64,000 nt of DNA. Source: JBCCFW01 sp039029535 (GTDB lineage: Bacteria > Acidobacteriota > JBCCFW01). The notes below the pieces were generated by a model, which was given only the letters and a program-made list of their open reading frames with translations, did no database searches and was not told where the DNA came from. The stretch lies in the NCBI GenBank assembly GCA_039029535.1, contig JBCCFW010000006.1, positions 39,283-103,282 of the forward strand, written 5' to 3'. Position 1 is the first letter of the stretch. Each line of letters starts with the position of its first letter. Positions 50,679-60,205 of the stretch are shown here, in pieces. The position numbers and the translations under genes were made by a program.

Positions 50679-53600
50679 TCATGGACAGGGAACCGTCGGC
50701 CGCAGGCGACCGTCCGAGCCGACACCGTAGGCCGCCATCACCAACCCGCACTGGGTGCGAGCGGTGACGAGGTAGTAGTAGCCCGCCTCCTTGATGGGGA
50801 ACGGGTCCGTGTCCTCGAAGCTCGGCTCGCTGGCCACCAGCAGGCACTCGTGGTCGTAGGGCTCGGGCCCCCGGACGCCCATCCCTCTCATCGCAGGGAT
50901 GGTGCCGCGAAGCACGGGATAGTCCATCGCCGCCACGTGACCTTCCCAGGTGAAGCCGTCCGGGCTTCCCCGCAAGGTGTCGGCAGGGTCGGCCTCCTCG
51001 GTGCAGGGCTCGACCACCGTGAAGCTCGTCGTGCTCGACGCGACGCTCGCGCCGCACTCGACCAGCCAACGACACTCGACCGTGTAATCGGGCCCCTCGA
51101 CCGGGAAGCCGACGTCGAGAAGGGCGAAGCCGTCGTTGAGCACCTCGCCCGCCGCGACGGTCGGCAGGTCACGCCCCCGAGTCAGCTCGACACCAGTGTA
51201 GGGCTCGAAGAATCCCGAGGCGTCGAGGTAGAGGCTGCGGTCGGGAGTGAGCACGACGTGCTCCAGCCGGCTGCCGATGAGCGCCTGGTCACCGACGTTG
51301 CGAAGCCGGGTGACGACCCGGACCAGCGACGCGTCGATGTCATAGCTCTCCTCGTCGGTGACCAGCTCCTCGATGCCCGTGTCGAAGCCCACCGCGAAGA
51401 CGATGGAGTCGACCTCCACCTCGAGCCCCGGACAGGTGCCGTCGGGGTCGTAGCGGTCGGGGCAGCGGAAGAGACGCAGGGTCCAGGCGCCGGGCTCGGC
51501 GTCGAGCGGCAGGACGAAGTCGCCATCGGAGCGACCGTCGGGCCCGGACGAGGTCACCTCGGACGACATCAAGCGACCCGAGGGGTCCTCCCACCAGAAC
51601 AAGAAGCGGTCGACGCGGTTGGGCGCCAGCCCGAAACCACCGCCGTGCACGCGCGCGCAGGGCTGGAAGTCGGTCGAGCCGAACACCCGGAGAGGATCGC
51701 GGAAGGTCACGACACGGCTCACGATGGTCTCGTCGAGCACGTCCGCGGAGTCCGAGCCGCCCCTCTCGACGGCGACGCCAGTGCTGGCGTCGACGGTGTC
51801 GACCGGACGATCGTCCACGTCGATCCGCAGCACCAGACAGGTGGAGTCGCCAAAGGGCGCCAGCGGTCCCACCTCCAGCGGCATGGGCACGCCGTCGAGC
51901 GGGCTGCCGTCACAGTCGGGATCGCTGAGGAAGGTCCCTGACAGGCCCTCCGAAGAGGTGTGGGACAGGAAGTAGCTCGCCTCGCTCGCGGTGTTGTTGG
52001 TGAGGCGATGGGCGAAGAAGGCCGCGGTGTCCGGACCGGCATGACGGGCCCGCCCCTCGGCAACGGTGTAACTCGGGGCGAGCACGACGGGCTCCGCCAC
52101 GGTCGTCGTGTCGACGACGAACGCGGTGGTGCCCGGTGCCGCCCCGGAGCTGAAGATCACGACGGTCGTGTCGACACGACCGAGCTCGGCGTCCTCGGGC
52201 ACGTCGACCTCGAGGACGAGACACTGCTCTTCGCCGGCCGGGAGCAGCAAGCGCGCGTCGGCCGGCCCCTCACCGAGACCGTCGCAGTCATCGTCGAGGA
52301 GCAGGGCGGTCGTCCAGAGCTCGCTCGAGCTCACCTCGACGGACACCAGGTCGTCGGCCGGGCTCGAGTTCCAGACGCGGTGGGCGTAGGGCACGCTCAC
52401 GCCGGGCGCCGCAGTCGTGCCCTGATCGTCGCGGGCGACAAGGCGACCCACCCGGGTCTTGTCCACCACCAGGGCGATGGAGCCGTCCTGACCGACGGCC
52501 TCGATGGTGCTGTTCTCGGTGAGCGGCCCGGTGACGCCGGCCGGCACCTCGACGCCGAGCAGGATGGGAAGCGCTTCCCCGAGCGTTCCCGTTCGCGCTC
52601 CCGCCAACACGCCGCTGTCGGGGATGCCGTCGCCGTTCGAGTCACCGTCCGGCTCGACACGATCGCCGGAGCCACTGAAGTCCCCGTCCCCTTCCGCGTC
52701 CAGGCAGAGGAGCACGTCGGCGGCCGAGGGCAGGCCGTCGCCGTCGACGTCGTGCCAGAGCGAGAGCGCCCAGCCCTCGGAGGAGCGCAGGACCCAGTCG
52801 AAGCGACCATCCCGATTGCCCAGGTTCACCAGCTCGTGGGCGTGGTAGACGACCGAGCCCGGGAGGCCGAAGGTGTTCGACGGCGGGACCAGCTCGTGGC
52901 AGTCGAAGCCCAGCGTGCCGGGTCCCCCACCCAGCCCGCCGGCGTTGTCCCAGGTCGCCATGCCTTCGTAGTCGTCGTTGCTGGGCCACTCGGTGTCGGC
53001 CGAGGACAGGTGGTACGCGAAGGGCTGGCCCGGCTCCATGTCGAGATGGGTCCAGCGCAGGGCAAACTCGATCCGCTTCCCGTCGGTCGAGATGCAGCGG
53101 TTGTCGGTGCAGTCGGCGTAGTTGAAGAACTCGTCGAAGTCACCGTCCTCGTCACCGGGGAAGTGACCGTCGGCGCAGGGCTGATCTCCCGTGACGCCAC
53201 AGCTCCGGTCCGACTCGTCGACGAGCGGGTAGCTGCGATCGGGTCGCAGGCGGTAGAGACGAACGTCGAGGTCGTCTTGAATGGGGGTTCCTTCGGAGAG
53301 GACCTCGAAACCGATCACGAAGTCGCGCTCGTCTTCCGCCGACCCCGCCGCGGCGTCGAACACTTGCTCGTCGTCGCGATCGATCCAGAGGTGGTAGTAG
53401 CGCTCGTCCCCCGTCGCGAGCCGACCGAAGCGCTCGATGAAGACGTAGAGGAAATCCCCGTCCCAGGTCGTGGCGAAGCGCCGGAGATCGAGCGCCGCCC
53501 CGAAGGGGCAGTCGCGATCTCCGGTGGAGCCACAGGGCGGGATGTTGCCGAAGGCATCCACGCCGAGGTTCGCGGGGTTCCTGAGCACGTTGGCCCAGTC

Positions 53601-53762
53601 CTCGAACCGTCCGTCGACGGTGATCTCGGCGAGCGTGGGCCCACAGTTGGCCCGGGTGTTCGGAGTGGAAAGAAAGAGACCGGAAAGAAAAACGACGGTG
53701 GACACGAGCACCGGCCGGAGCCGGGTCGCGCTCACGCAGGCGAACGGGCTGAGTCGTGACAC
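50679..53762 (-). CDS. Large secreted protein with calcium-binding loops, sigma-54 controlled
   Basis: The 1027-aa product has an N-terminal hydrophobic segment and cleavable signal (about 15-38). A first part includes TVDGRFEDWANVL and a Cys-rich stretch with many Asp/Asn loops. DVDGDGLPSAADVLLCLD and DGDSNGDGIPDSG resemble dockerin or thrombospondin-type-3 calcium loops. The rest is built of beta-sandwich-like modules with paired cysteines. Function is unknown; it is likely extracellular or cell-surface. It starts at GTG 53762, with a GGGGGAG some 13 bases upstream. A consensus sigma-54 promoter precedes it. Its end converges on the epimerase. Confidence 0.75.
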   Translation of the reverse strand: MSRLSPFACVSATRLRPVLVSTVVFLSGLFLSTPNTRANCGPTLAEITVDGRFEDWANVLRNPANLGVDAFGNIPPCGSTGDRDCPFGAALDLRRFATTWDGDFLYVFIERFGRLATGDERYYHLWIDRDDEQVFDAAAGSAEDERDFVIGFEVLSEGTPIQDDLDVRLYRLRPDRSYPLVDESDRSCGVTGDQPCADGHFPGDEDGDFDEFFNYADCTDNRCISTDGKRIEFALRWTHLDMEPGQPFAYHLSSADTEWPSNDDYEGMATWDNAGGLGGGPGTLGFDCHELVPPSNTFGLPGSVVYHAHELVNLGNRDGRFDWVLRSSEGWALSLWHDVDGDGLPSAADVLLCLDAEGDGDFSGSGDRVEPDGDSNGDGIPDSGVLAGARTGTLGEALPILLGVEVPAGVTGPLTENSTIEAVGQDGSIALVVDKTRVGRLVARDDQGTTAAPGVSVPYAHRVWNSSPADDLVSVEVSSSELWTTALLLDDDCDGLGEGPADARLLLPAGEEQCLVLEVDVPEDAELGRVDTTVVIFSSGAAPGTTAFVVDTTTVAEPVVLAPSYTVAEGRARHAGPDTAAFFAHRLTNNTASEASYFLSHTSSEGLSGTFLSDPDCDGSPLDGVPMPLEVGPLAPFGDSTCLVLRIDVDDRPVDTVDASTGVAVERGGSDSADVLDETIVSRVVTFRDPLRVFGSTDFQPCARVHGGGFGLAPNRVDRFLFWWEDPSGRLMSSEVTSSGPDGRSDGDFVLPLDAEPGAWTLRLFRCPDRYDPDGTCPGLEVEVDSIVFAVGFDTGIEELVTDEESYDIDASLVRVVTRLRNVGDQALIGSRLEHVVLTPDRSLYLDASGFFEPYTGVELTRGRDLPTVAAGEVLNDGFALLDVGFPVEGPDYTVECRWLVECGASVASSTTSFTVVEPCTEEADPADTLRGSPDGFTWEGHVAAMDYPVLRGTIPAMRGMGVRGPEPYDHECLLVASEPSFEDTDPFPIKEAGYYYLVTARTQCGLVMAAYGVGSDGRLRPTVPCP

Positions 53763-53828
53763 GGTTGCATGGCATCTCCCCCACCGGGAGCCGCAGACAC
53801 TGATTCAAACGATGGCGGTTTACTGACC

Positions 53829-53845
53829 AGCAAGCGTCGTGCCAG
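53829..53845 (-). promoter_or_regulatory. Sigma-54 promoter for the large secreted protein
   Basis: The minus strand reads CTGGCACGACGCTTGCT. It matches the TGGCACGNNNNTTGCT consensus throughout, including the GG and GC doublets exactly ten bases apart. The start would be near 53818, about 55 nt before GTG 53762. No cognate enhancer-binding protein is encoded in the window. Confidence 0.85.
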
Positions 53846-53879
53846 TGGACCACCGGTCGATGTCGTGTCACCCACACCG

Positions 53880-53897
53880 GAGCCCGGATCCGGGCTC
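53880..53897 (-). terminator. Palindromic hairpin after the TPR/ligase-like gene
   Basis: A perfect 18-bp palindrome GAGCCCGGATCCGGGCTC folds as a 7-bp stem with a GATC loop, 15 bp after the stop at 53913. No U-tract follows. It probably marks the end of the minus-strand sugar-nucleotide/glycosyltransferase unit. Confidence 0.45.
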
Positions 53898-53912
53898 GGA
53901 CGGGACCGTAGC

Positions 53913-56528
53913 TCAGCGCGAAGCCGCCGCCAGGAGCTCCTCGAGCGGGCCGTTGCCGGCGTGCTTCGCCAGCCCGTCCTCGGCCCAGCGTCGCGCGGTC
54001 GCCGGGTCCTTGGCCCGCAGGGCGAGGTGGCCGAGCCAGTAATAGGTCATCGGCGTCGCCTCACCCGCGCTGACCTGCCCTTCGAGGACGGCTCGTCCCT
54101 CGTCGACGGCGTCACCGCGAGCGAGGGCCACGCCCGCCCGATGGCGGTCGAGAGGCTCGGTCAAGCCCGGGAGCAGGCGACGCGCCAGGGCGGCGACCTC
54201 CGGTCCCTGCCCCTGGACCAACAGCGGCGTGAAGATGGGAGCCTCGTCGCCGATCTCCTGCTCGGCCAGCCAGGCAGCACCCTCGGTCAGCACGCCCTCG
54301 GCTCCGGCCTGGTCGAGGGTCATCAAGTAGATGACGCGATGGCGGGGTCCGTCGACCCTCTGAAGGACCGCCGTCCGCTCTCCAGCCGAGGCGCGGTGCA
54401 GGCCGTGGATGACGGGCTTGCCGTGACTGACCAGACGATGCGCGGGCATGTCCTGGTAGGCGGAGACGAAGTGGTCGAGAGCCTCGTCGCGACGCTCCTC
54501 GAACAACGCCAGTCGTCCCAGTAGCAACTGGGTGGTTCCGCGATGCGGCGCGACGGCTCGCGCGAGCCTTGCAGCCGCTCCGACGTGCTCCTCCCGCCCG
54601 AGGCTCAGGAGCAGCGAGGCCGCCCGCCGAGCGGTACCCGGCGAGGCCCCGTGTCGGTCGAGCGCGGCGACCGCCGCCTCCAGGGCCTGCTGCCGCCCGT
54701 CGCGACGCTCACGGCCACGGAGATGCCGCGCGTGCTGCTCGGTGGCGTAGGCCAACGCCGCGTGTCCTTCGGCCCGGTCGGGAGCGAGATCGCGGGCGGT
54801 GACCGCCAGCTCGCGGACGGCCTTCCAGTCCTCGGCCGAAGCCGCGGTGGACGCTGCCCCCTGAACCTTCTGGGTCGCCCGCTGAAAGCGCACCCAGCCG
54901 GGCGCGAAGACCGCCTGGAGAACGAGCACGATCAGCGCGGCGACCAGGAGGAACCGCTCGCTCCGGCGCGCGCTCGTGCGTCCACTCAGCGACAGGGCCC
55001 AGGCCCGAGCGCTGGCGGCGACGATCAGCGACAGGGCTCCGACCGCCGGCTCGCGGTGGTGGTAGTCGACCATCGCGTGCAGCACGGTCGCGAGCGATGC
55101 GCCGAGCAGCCCGATGAGACCGAGCGGCGCGCGCCCCTGCAGGGCCAGACGCCAACCCGGAAGCCAGCAGGCCAGGAGCAGGGACCACCAGGCGAGCCAG
55201 CCCGGCCAGCCCAGCTCGACCAGGGTCTCGAGCCAGTCGCTCTCGCCGTGGTAGGGCGCGAGCCAGTCCGCCTCGGTCTTGCCGGCGGCCTCGGCCTCGG
55301 GGAAGGCTGCGAGCCCGTGCCCGAGCGGGGTGTCCTTAACCATCGACCACTGCCGCTGGTAGAGCGTCATCCGCTGGAAGTTGCTCCCGCTCCCCATCTC
55401 GAGGTTCTCCTCGAGGTCGAGCTCGAAGAGCCGCTCACCCTGCGTCGCCGCGACGAAGGCACCGCCACCCACCACGACGACCAGCGCGATCAGGCCCACG
55501 AGACGACGCCCAGGTCCCAGGGCCCAGGCGAGGATGAGGCCGGCGATGCCCGCGATCAGGGCGAGGAAGCCACCGCGGGACCCAGACCCGAGGACGCCGA
55601 CGACCAGCACCGGGACGCAGCCGCCCGCGAGGATCCTCAGCGGCCAGGCGAGGGTGCGCGAGAGCGCGAGACCGATCGCCAGCGGCACGGCGAGAGCGGC
55701 CACGCCACCGAAGTGGTTCTCGCTGTAGAAGGGACCGAAGGGGCGGTGGTCGAGGCCCGGAGGCATCGGGAACTTCCCGTAGACCAGCCGCCCGCCGATC
55801 ACCTTCGCCTGGTAGATCGCGAAGGCCGGCCCGGCCGCGATGGTGACGACCGCGAAGGTCAGCCAGACCTGGCAGGCCCGAACCCACGGTCGTCGCGCCA
55901 ACACGAGCAGCAGCAGCAGCCAGGCGGCCAGCAGCAGGGTGACCTCGACGCCGAAGTCGGGATCGAAGCTGAGGCTGGCGGAGGAACGTCCCTCGACCAC
56001 GGCCTCCCCGCTCTTCGGGTCAGCTGCCTCCTCGGCCAGCAGCTCGGCCAGAGAGCGTCGTGCCGGTGGCTCGGCCCAGGCGGAGACATCGACCGGAGTC
56101 GTCTTCGCGATCGCGGCGCGCCGCGGCGACAGGCTCTCCACCAGCCCCACCGGCAGCGGCACGAGCTGGAACAGCGCGATCGCCAGGAGCAGGGCGACCG
56201 AGACGGCCGGCCATGTCAACGGCAGGCCGGTCGATGCGGGCGCCGACACGGCCGCAGGCTCATCGTCGGCAGGCTCGTCCCCTTCGCCCGCTTCGACCTC
56301 GGTCGGCTCGTCATCACCCGAAGCCTGCGGACGCGTCGTCTCGAGCCGCGCCAGGATCGACGACCCCGCCGCGAGACAGAGCGCAGCGAGCACGGCGAGG
56401 ATCGCGGCGCCGTGGTACGCGATGGCGTGATGCCGTCCGCCGAACAGGACGAAGGGCAGCACGAAGGCGGGGACCAGCAGCAGCCAGCCGAGCCCACCGA
56501 CGAGGTGACCGGTCGTCCGCGCGCTCAT
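53913..56528 (-). CDS. O-antigen ligase/polymerase-like membrane protein with C-terminal TPR domain
   Basis: This 871-aa protein has about 12 transmembrane segments (1-560) with the Wzy_C/O-antigen ligase features FYSENHFGGVAALAVPLAIGLAL (about 263), GHGLAAFPEAEAAG (about 410) and MVDYHHREPAVGALSLIVAA (about 490-510). The last 300 residues are helical TPR-like repeats with GRLALFEERRDEALDHF and GHLALRAKDPATARRWAEDGL. Such fusions are predicted ligases or polymerases in which the periplasmic TPR binds a partner. It overlaps wecB by 4 bp (GTGA/ATGA type). Confidence 0.85.
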   Translation of the reverse strand: MSARTTGHLVGGLGWLLLVPAFVLPFVLFGGRHHAIAYHGAAILAVLAALCLAAGSSILARLETTRPQASGDDEPTEVEAGEGDEPADDEPAAVSAPASTGLPLTWPAVSVALLLAIALFQLVPLPVGLVESLSPRRAAIAKTTPVDVSAWAEPPARRSLAELLAEEAADPKSGEAVVEGRSSASLSFDPDFGVEVTLLLAAWLLLLLVLARRPWVRACQVWLTFAVVTIAAGPAFAIYQAKVIGGRLVYGKFPMPPGLDHRPFGPFYSENHFGGVAALAVPLAIGLALSRTLAWPLRILAGGCVPVLVVGVLGSGSRGGFLALIAGIAGLILAWALGPGRRLVGLIALVVVVGGGAFVAATQGERLFELDLEENLEMGSGSNFQRMTLYQRQWSMVKDTPLGHGLAAFPEAEAAGKTEADWLAPYHGESDWLETLVELGWPGWLAWWSLLLACWLPGWRLALQGRAPLGLIGLLGASLATVLHAMVDYHHREPAVGALSLIVAASARAWALSLSGRTSARRSERFLLVAALIVLVLQAVFAPGWVRFQRATQKVQGAASTAASAEDWKAVRELAVTARDLAPDRAEGHAALAYATEQHARHLRGRERRDGRQQALEAAVAALDRHGASPGTARRAASLLLSLGREEHVGAAARLARAVAPHRGTTQLLLGRLALFEERRDEALDHFVSAYQDMPAHRLVSHGKPVIHGLHRASAGERTAVLQRVDGPRHRVIYLMTLDQAGAEGVLTEGAAWLAEQEIGDEAPIFTPLLVQGQGPEVAALARRLLPGLTEPLDRHRAGVALARGDAVDEGRAVLEGQVSAGEATPMTYYWLGHLALRAKDPATARRWAEDGLAKHAGNGPLEELLAAASR

Positions 56529-57646
56529 CGGTCGAGCAGCTCGCGGAGCGCCTCGACCACCCGCTCAGCGGCGTGACCGTCCCAGCCCTCGATGACCGGA
56601 GGCTCGCTCGGCGGCGGCGCGGCGAGCACTTCCTTCCACGCCTCTCGCACGGCGTCCGGCTGCACGCCGACGAGACGGTTCGTGCCCTCCTCGACGGTGA
56701 TGGGTCGCTCGGTGTTCTCGCGCACCGTCAGGCAGGGCACGCCGAGCACGGTCGTCTCCTCCTGGATGCCGCCCGAATCGGTGAGCACGAGCCGGGCGGT
56801 GGCCATGAGCTGGAGGAAGTCGAGGTAGGCCAGGGGCTCGGTGACCTTCAGGCCCGGGGCGTTCAGGGCATCGTCCAGGCCGAGCTCTCGAATGCGCGCG
56901 GCCGTGCGTGGGTGCAGGGGCCAGACGACCGGGAGCTCCTCGGCGAGCTCACCGAGCAGGCCGAGCATGGTCTTCAGGCTTTCGGGCTCGTCGACGTTGC
57001 TGGGGCGGTGCAGCGTCACGACCGCGTGGGTGCCTCCGGGCAGGTCGAGATCCTTCACGATCGACGAGGTCCGCGCCTTCTCGCGATGGGTCAGGAGCGA
57101 GTCGATCATGACGTTGCCGACCTGCCGGATGCGCTCCTCCGCCACGCCCTCGGCGCGGAGGTTCTTCACGCCGTCGGGCTCGGTGCAGAGGAGCAGGTCG
57201 GCGAGAGCGTCGACCACCACCCGGTTGATCTCCTCGGGCATGTCGCGGTCGAAGGAGCGCAGGCCCGCCTCGACGTGGACCAGCGGCACGCCGGCCTTGG
57301 CGGCGACCAGCCCGCAGGCCAGGGTGGAGTTGACGTCCCCCACGACCAGCACGGCGTCGACCGGGTTCTCGCCCAGCCAGCCCTCGAAGGCGGTCATGAC
57401 CTGCCCGGTCTGGGTCGCGTGGGAGCCCGAGCCCACGCCAAAGTGGGCGACCGGCTCGGGCAGGCCGAGCTGCTCGAAGAAGAGGTCGGAGAGCCGGCGG
57501 TCGTAGTGCTGGCCGGTGTGCACGAGCAGGGGCTCGAAGTCGGCGGCGGCGGACAGCACGCGCTCGACGGGAGCGACCTTCATGAAGTTCGGGCGGGCCC
57601 CGGCGACGAGGGCGACGCGACGGACCGGCGAGTCGTCAGCAGACAT
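56525..57646 (-). CDS. wecB: UDP-N-acetylglucosamine 2-epimerase (non-hydrolysing)
   Basis: The 373-aa enzyme interconverts UDP-GlcNAc and UDP-ManNAc. Family markers are GARPNFMKVAPV (about 16-27), HTGQHYD (about 42-48), HVEAGLRSFDRDMPEEINRVVVD (about 124-146), TLHRPSNVDE, and DSGGIQEETTVLGVPCLTVRENTERPIT (about 284). A WecC-like dehydrogenase gene is at the end of the window, so together they would make UDP-ManNAcA. ATG 57646 is the start; it lies 48 bp from the preceding GT gene. Confidence 0.93.
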   Translation of the reverse strand: MSADDSPVRRVALVAGARPNFMKVAPVERVLSAAADFEPLLVHTGQHYDRRLSDLFFEQLGLPEPVAHFGVGSGSHATQTGQVMTAFEGWLGENPVDAVLVVGDVNSTLACGLVAAKAGVPLVHVEAGLRSFDRDMPEEINRVVVDALADLLLCTEPDGVKNLRAEGVAEERIRQVGNVMIDSLLTHREKARTSSIVKDLDLPGGTHAVVTLHRPSNVDEPESLKTMLGLLGELAEELPVVWPLHPRTAARIRELGLDDALNAPGLKVTEPLAYLDFLQLMATARLVLTDSGGIQEETTVLGVPCLTVRENTERPITVEEGTNRLVGVQPDAVREAWKEVLAAPPPSEPPVIEGWDGHAAERVVEALRELLDR

Positions 57647-57694
57647 CGGGCTCTCGGAGGAGGAACGACCGCGGCGTCAGGCCGCGGGGGCATC

Positions 57695-58987
57695 TTAGCC
57701 CGCAGCCCCGGCGTTCCCGATCGTTTCTCCGAGCCCGCCCTGCTCGTGAGATCCGGCCGCCAGCCGGTCGTGCAGGGCCTCCCAGCGGGGGAGCGCCTCG
57801 ATGAAGGACCAGCGGTCGACGGCCGCCTCCCGACAGCGAGCCGACAGCGCCGATGCTTCACGCTCGCGCAGGTCGAGGACCTCGTGGAGACGTTGCTCGT
57901 CACCCGGACCCGACAGGTCCGGCTGCTCGAACACGGCGCCGAGCCGCTCCTCCTCCACCAGCGTCGAGGCGTCTCCGAGCTCAGCGGTCACCAGCACCGG
58001 CACGCCGCAGGCGAGGGACTCGCCGAGCTTGATCGGCGAGGCCACGGCGTTGACCGCGTCGCGCTCCCGCAGCACCGCCGTGAAGTCGCAGGCCGAGAGC
58101 CAGCCGGGCACCTCCGCGTGAGCGGCGCTCCGGAGCTGGAAGCGACCGGCCCCCAGTCCCTCTTCGAGCCCGGCAGCGCACAGCGCACGCGCGAAGTGCT
58201 CGCGGGCCGGGCTCACCACCAACAGGCGGGCGTCGGGTCGGGCGCGGACGATCGCGCCGAAGGCGGCGGCCAGGGCGTCCGGCGCCTGCCAGGGCGAGGG
58301 CGAGCCCACGAAGCCGAGGAGGAGCTCCGAGCCCTCCAGCCCGAGCTCGCGCCGATGGCGGTTCCTGGCCTCCTCATCGCGCGTGAACAGCTCGGTGTCG
58401 GCCGCGCAGGGAAAGACGTCCGCGTGCCGCACTCCGTGCTCGCGTCGCAGGAGCTCGGCCAGGGGTTGCGAGACGCAGGCATGGGCATCCGCCAGGCCGG
58501 TCGCCTGCTGGAGCTCGTGACGCACCCGTTGGAGACTCTCCCCACCGTGACGAGACACCTCCGCGATCGCGTCTCCACGGACGTCGTGCAGGACGGCACC
58601 CAGGTGACGGCTCTGCCGACGCGCGAGCGCGCCGACCAGGGCCGCGCGCGCGCCGCGAGCGTGGACGACCAGCGGTCGCTCCGGCCTCCACCTCGCGACC
58701 TCGCGCGCGAGACACCAGGCCGAGAAACGAAGCCAGCTTCCCCGCGGACCGTGGGGCAGGAAGCGATGCCGTCCCGAGAGGATCTCCGTCAGCTCGTCGT
58801 CGATGGCGTCGAGCCGTCGTCGTCCTGCTCCGACCAGCAACCGTGGTCCGACGAAGACGACGTGATGCACCTCGCGTCCCCGCTTCGAGAGACGACGAGC
58901 AAGCGCGAGCAAGTGAGCGCGGTAGGCACCGCTGCCGAGCTCACCGTGCGCGAGGAGCAGGACCGAGGCGCCCGCCGGCGCGCTCAC
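57695..58987 (-). CDS. Glycosyltransferase (GT4-like)
   Basis: The 430-aa protein has a GT-B pattern: SVLLLAHGELGSGAYRAHLLALARRL at the start, LGAVLHDVRGDAIAEV, LLLGFVGSPSPWQAPDALAAAF (about 225-245) and a C-terminal SPIKLGESLACGVPVLV (about 330) donor-binding segment. It should add a sugar to the repeat unit. Its GTG start overlaps the preceding GT stop by 4 bp. Confidence 0.78.
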   Translation of the reverse strand: MSAPAGASVLLLAHGELGSGAYRAHLLALARRLSKRGREVHHVVFVGPRLLVGAGRRRLDAIDDELTEILSGRHRFLPHGPRGSWLRFSAWCLAREVARWRPERPLVVHARGARAALVGALARRQSRHLGAVLHDVRGDAIAEVSRHGGESLQRVRHELQQATGLADAHACVSQPLAELLRREHGVRHADVFPCAADTELFTRDEEARNRHRRELGLEGSELLLGFVGSPSPWQAPDALAAAFGAIVRARPDARLLVVSPAREHFARALCAAGLEEGLGAGRFQLRSAAHAEVPGWLSACDFTAVLRERDAVNAVASPIKLGESLACGVPVLVTAELGDASTLVEEERLGAVFEQPDLSGPGDEQRLHEVLDLREREASALSARCREAAVDRWSFIEALPRWEALHDRLAAGSHEQGGLGETIGNAGAAG

Positions 58988-60201
58988 GAAGGGGCGACGA
59001 TCTCGCGCAGCAAGCCGGACAGGTGCTGCGCCGCCACCTCGCGACGGTAGTGCTCGGACACGTGCTCGCGTCCGGTGCGACCGAGCTCTGCTCGATGCTC
59101 CGGGCCCGAGGCCGCCAGCTCGACGAGAACCTTCGCCAGCTCGGCGGGACGTCCCGGCGACACCACCACTCCCCCGCCGGACTCCTCGACCACGCGCGCC
59201 GACTCACCGGCGGCCGACAGCACGATGGGCACGCCGAGAGAGAGCGCCTCGAAGACCTTGCTCGGCACGGCGTCGACCAGCTCTTCGGTGCGCAGCGACG
59301 AGAACGCGCAGCCACAGCGGGCCAGCCGCTGCTTGATCGACTCGCGCGGCTCGGGCGCGATGAAGGTGATCGGCAGCCCGAGCTCCTCGGCGCGCCGACG
59401 CACGCGCGGCAAGTCCTCGCCACCACCCACCAGGGTCGCGCGCAGCGGCGCGCCGCTGCGTCGGGCGATGGCCAGGGCCTCGACCAGCACGCCGAGATCC
59501 TGAGGACGGCCGACGTTGCCGGCGTGGAGGATCTCGAAGTCGTCGTCGTCGCCGCCGCCGTAGCTCGGCTCGCCCGACAACCAGTCGGGATCGATCCCGT
59601 TGCTCACCAGCACCGGCTCGGTCGTGAGGCGTTCACGGAGGCGCTCGACCTTGGTGCGCGTGACCGTCGTGACCCGCGTCGCGCCCGACAGCATCCGTCG
59701 CTCGACGAAGCGGAGGAAGCCCGTCACCGGCGACTGGTCACCGATGATCCCGGCCTCGACGAGCACGTCGGGCCAGAGGTCGCGCAGGTCGAGCACCAGC
59801 GGGAGCTGACGACCGCCCTTGCCCCGCAGCCCATGTCCGGCCAGCGCGGCCAGGGGCGGCGGGCTCGAGACGAGGACGACGTCGGGCTCGAAACACTCGA
59901 GCGCCGACTGAGCGCCGGCGCGCAGCGCGAACAGCAGCCGGAGCTGGCTCCAGGCGTTGCCGATGGGTCCGGAGCCGCGGCGACCGAGCGGCACGCGGAT
60001 GACGCCCTCTTCCCGCTCGCGAACGGCACTGCCTTCCGGGAGGAAGTAGCTCGGCTGGGGCGCGACGACGAAGATGCGATGACCGAGCGCCGCGAGCTGC
60101 TCGGCGAGACCGGCGAGCCGCGCGGCGGCGGCCCCACCTTCCGGCGGGAGGTAAGGAGCCAGGAGCAGGACGCCCGGCAGGTCGTCGCGCGGCGGGCTCA
60201 T
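58984..60201 (-). CDS. Glycosyltransferase family 4
   Basis: This 405-aa protein shows VLLLAPYLPPEGGAAAARLAGLAEQLAALGH (typical GT4 start), VLDLRDLWPDVLVEAG (about 130), EILHAGNVGRPQDLGVLVEAL (about 225) and a VPSKVFEALSLGVPIVLS segment (about 318). It resembles WbuB/WcaI-type transferases. ATG 60201 lies four bases after the DegT stop; a longer in-frame start overlaps that gene and is less likely. Confidence 0.85.
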   Translation of the reverse strand: MSPPRDDLPGVLLLAPYLPPEGGAAAARLAGLAEQLAALGHRIFVVAPQPSYFLPEGSAVREREEGVIRVPLGRRGSGPIGNAWSQLRLLFALRAGAQSALECFEPDVVLVSSPPPLAALAGHGLRGKGGRQLPLVLDLRDLWPDVLVEAGIIGDQSPVTGFLRFVERRMLSGATRVTTVTRTKVERLRERLTTEPVLVSNGIDPDWLSGEPSYGGGDDDDFEILHAGNVGRPQDLGVLVEALAIARRSGAPLRATLVGGGEDLPRVRRRAEELGLPITFIAPEPRESIKQRLARCGCAFSSLRTEELVDAVPSKVFEALSLGVPIVLSAAGESARVVEESGGGVVVSPGRPAELAKVLVELAASGPEHRAELGRTGREHVSEHYRREVAAQHLSGLLREIVAPS

Positions 60202-60205
60202 CGCG

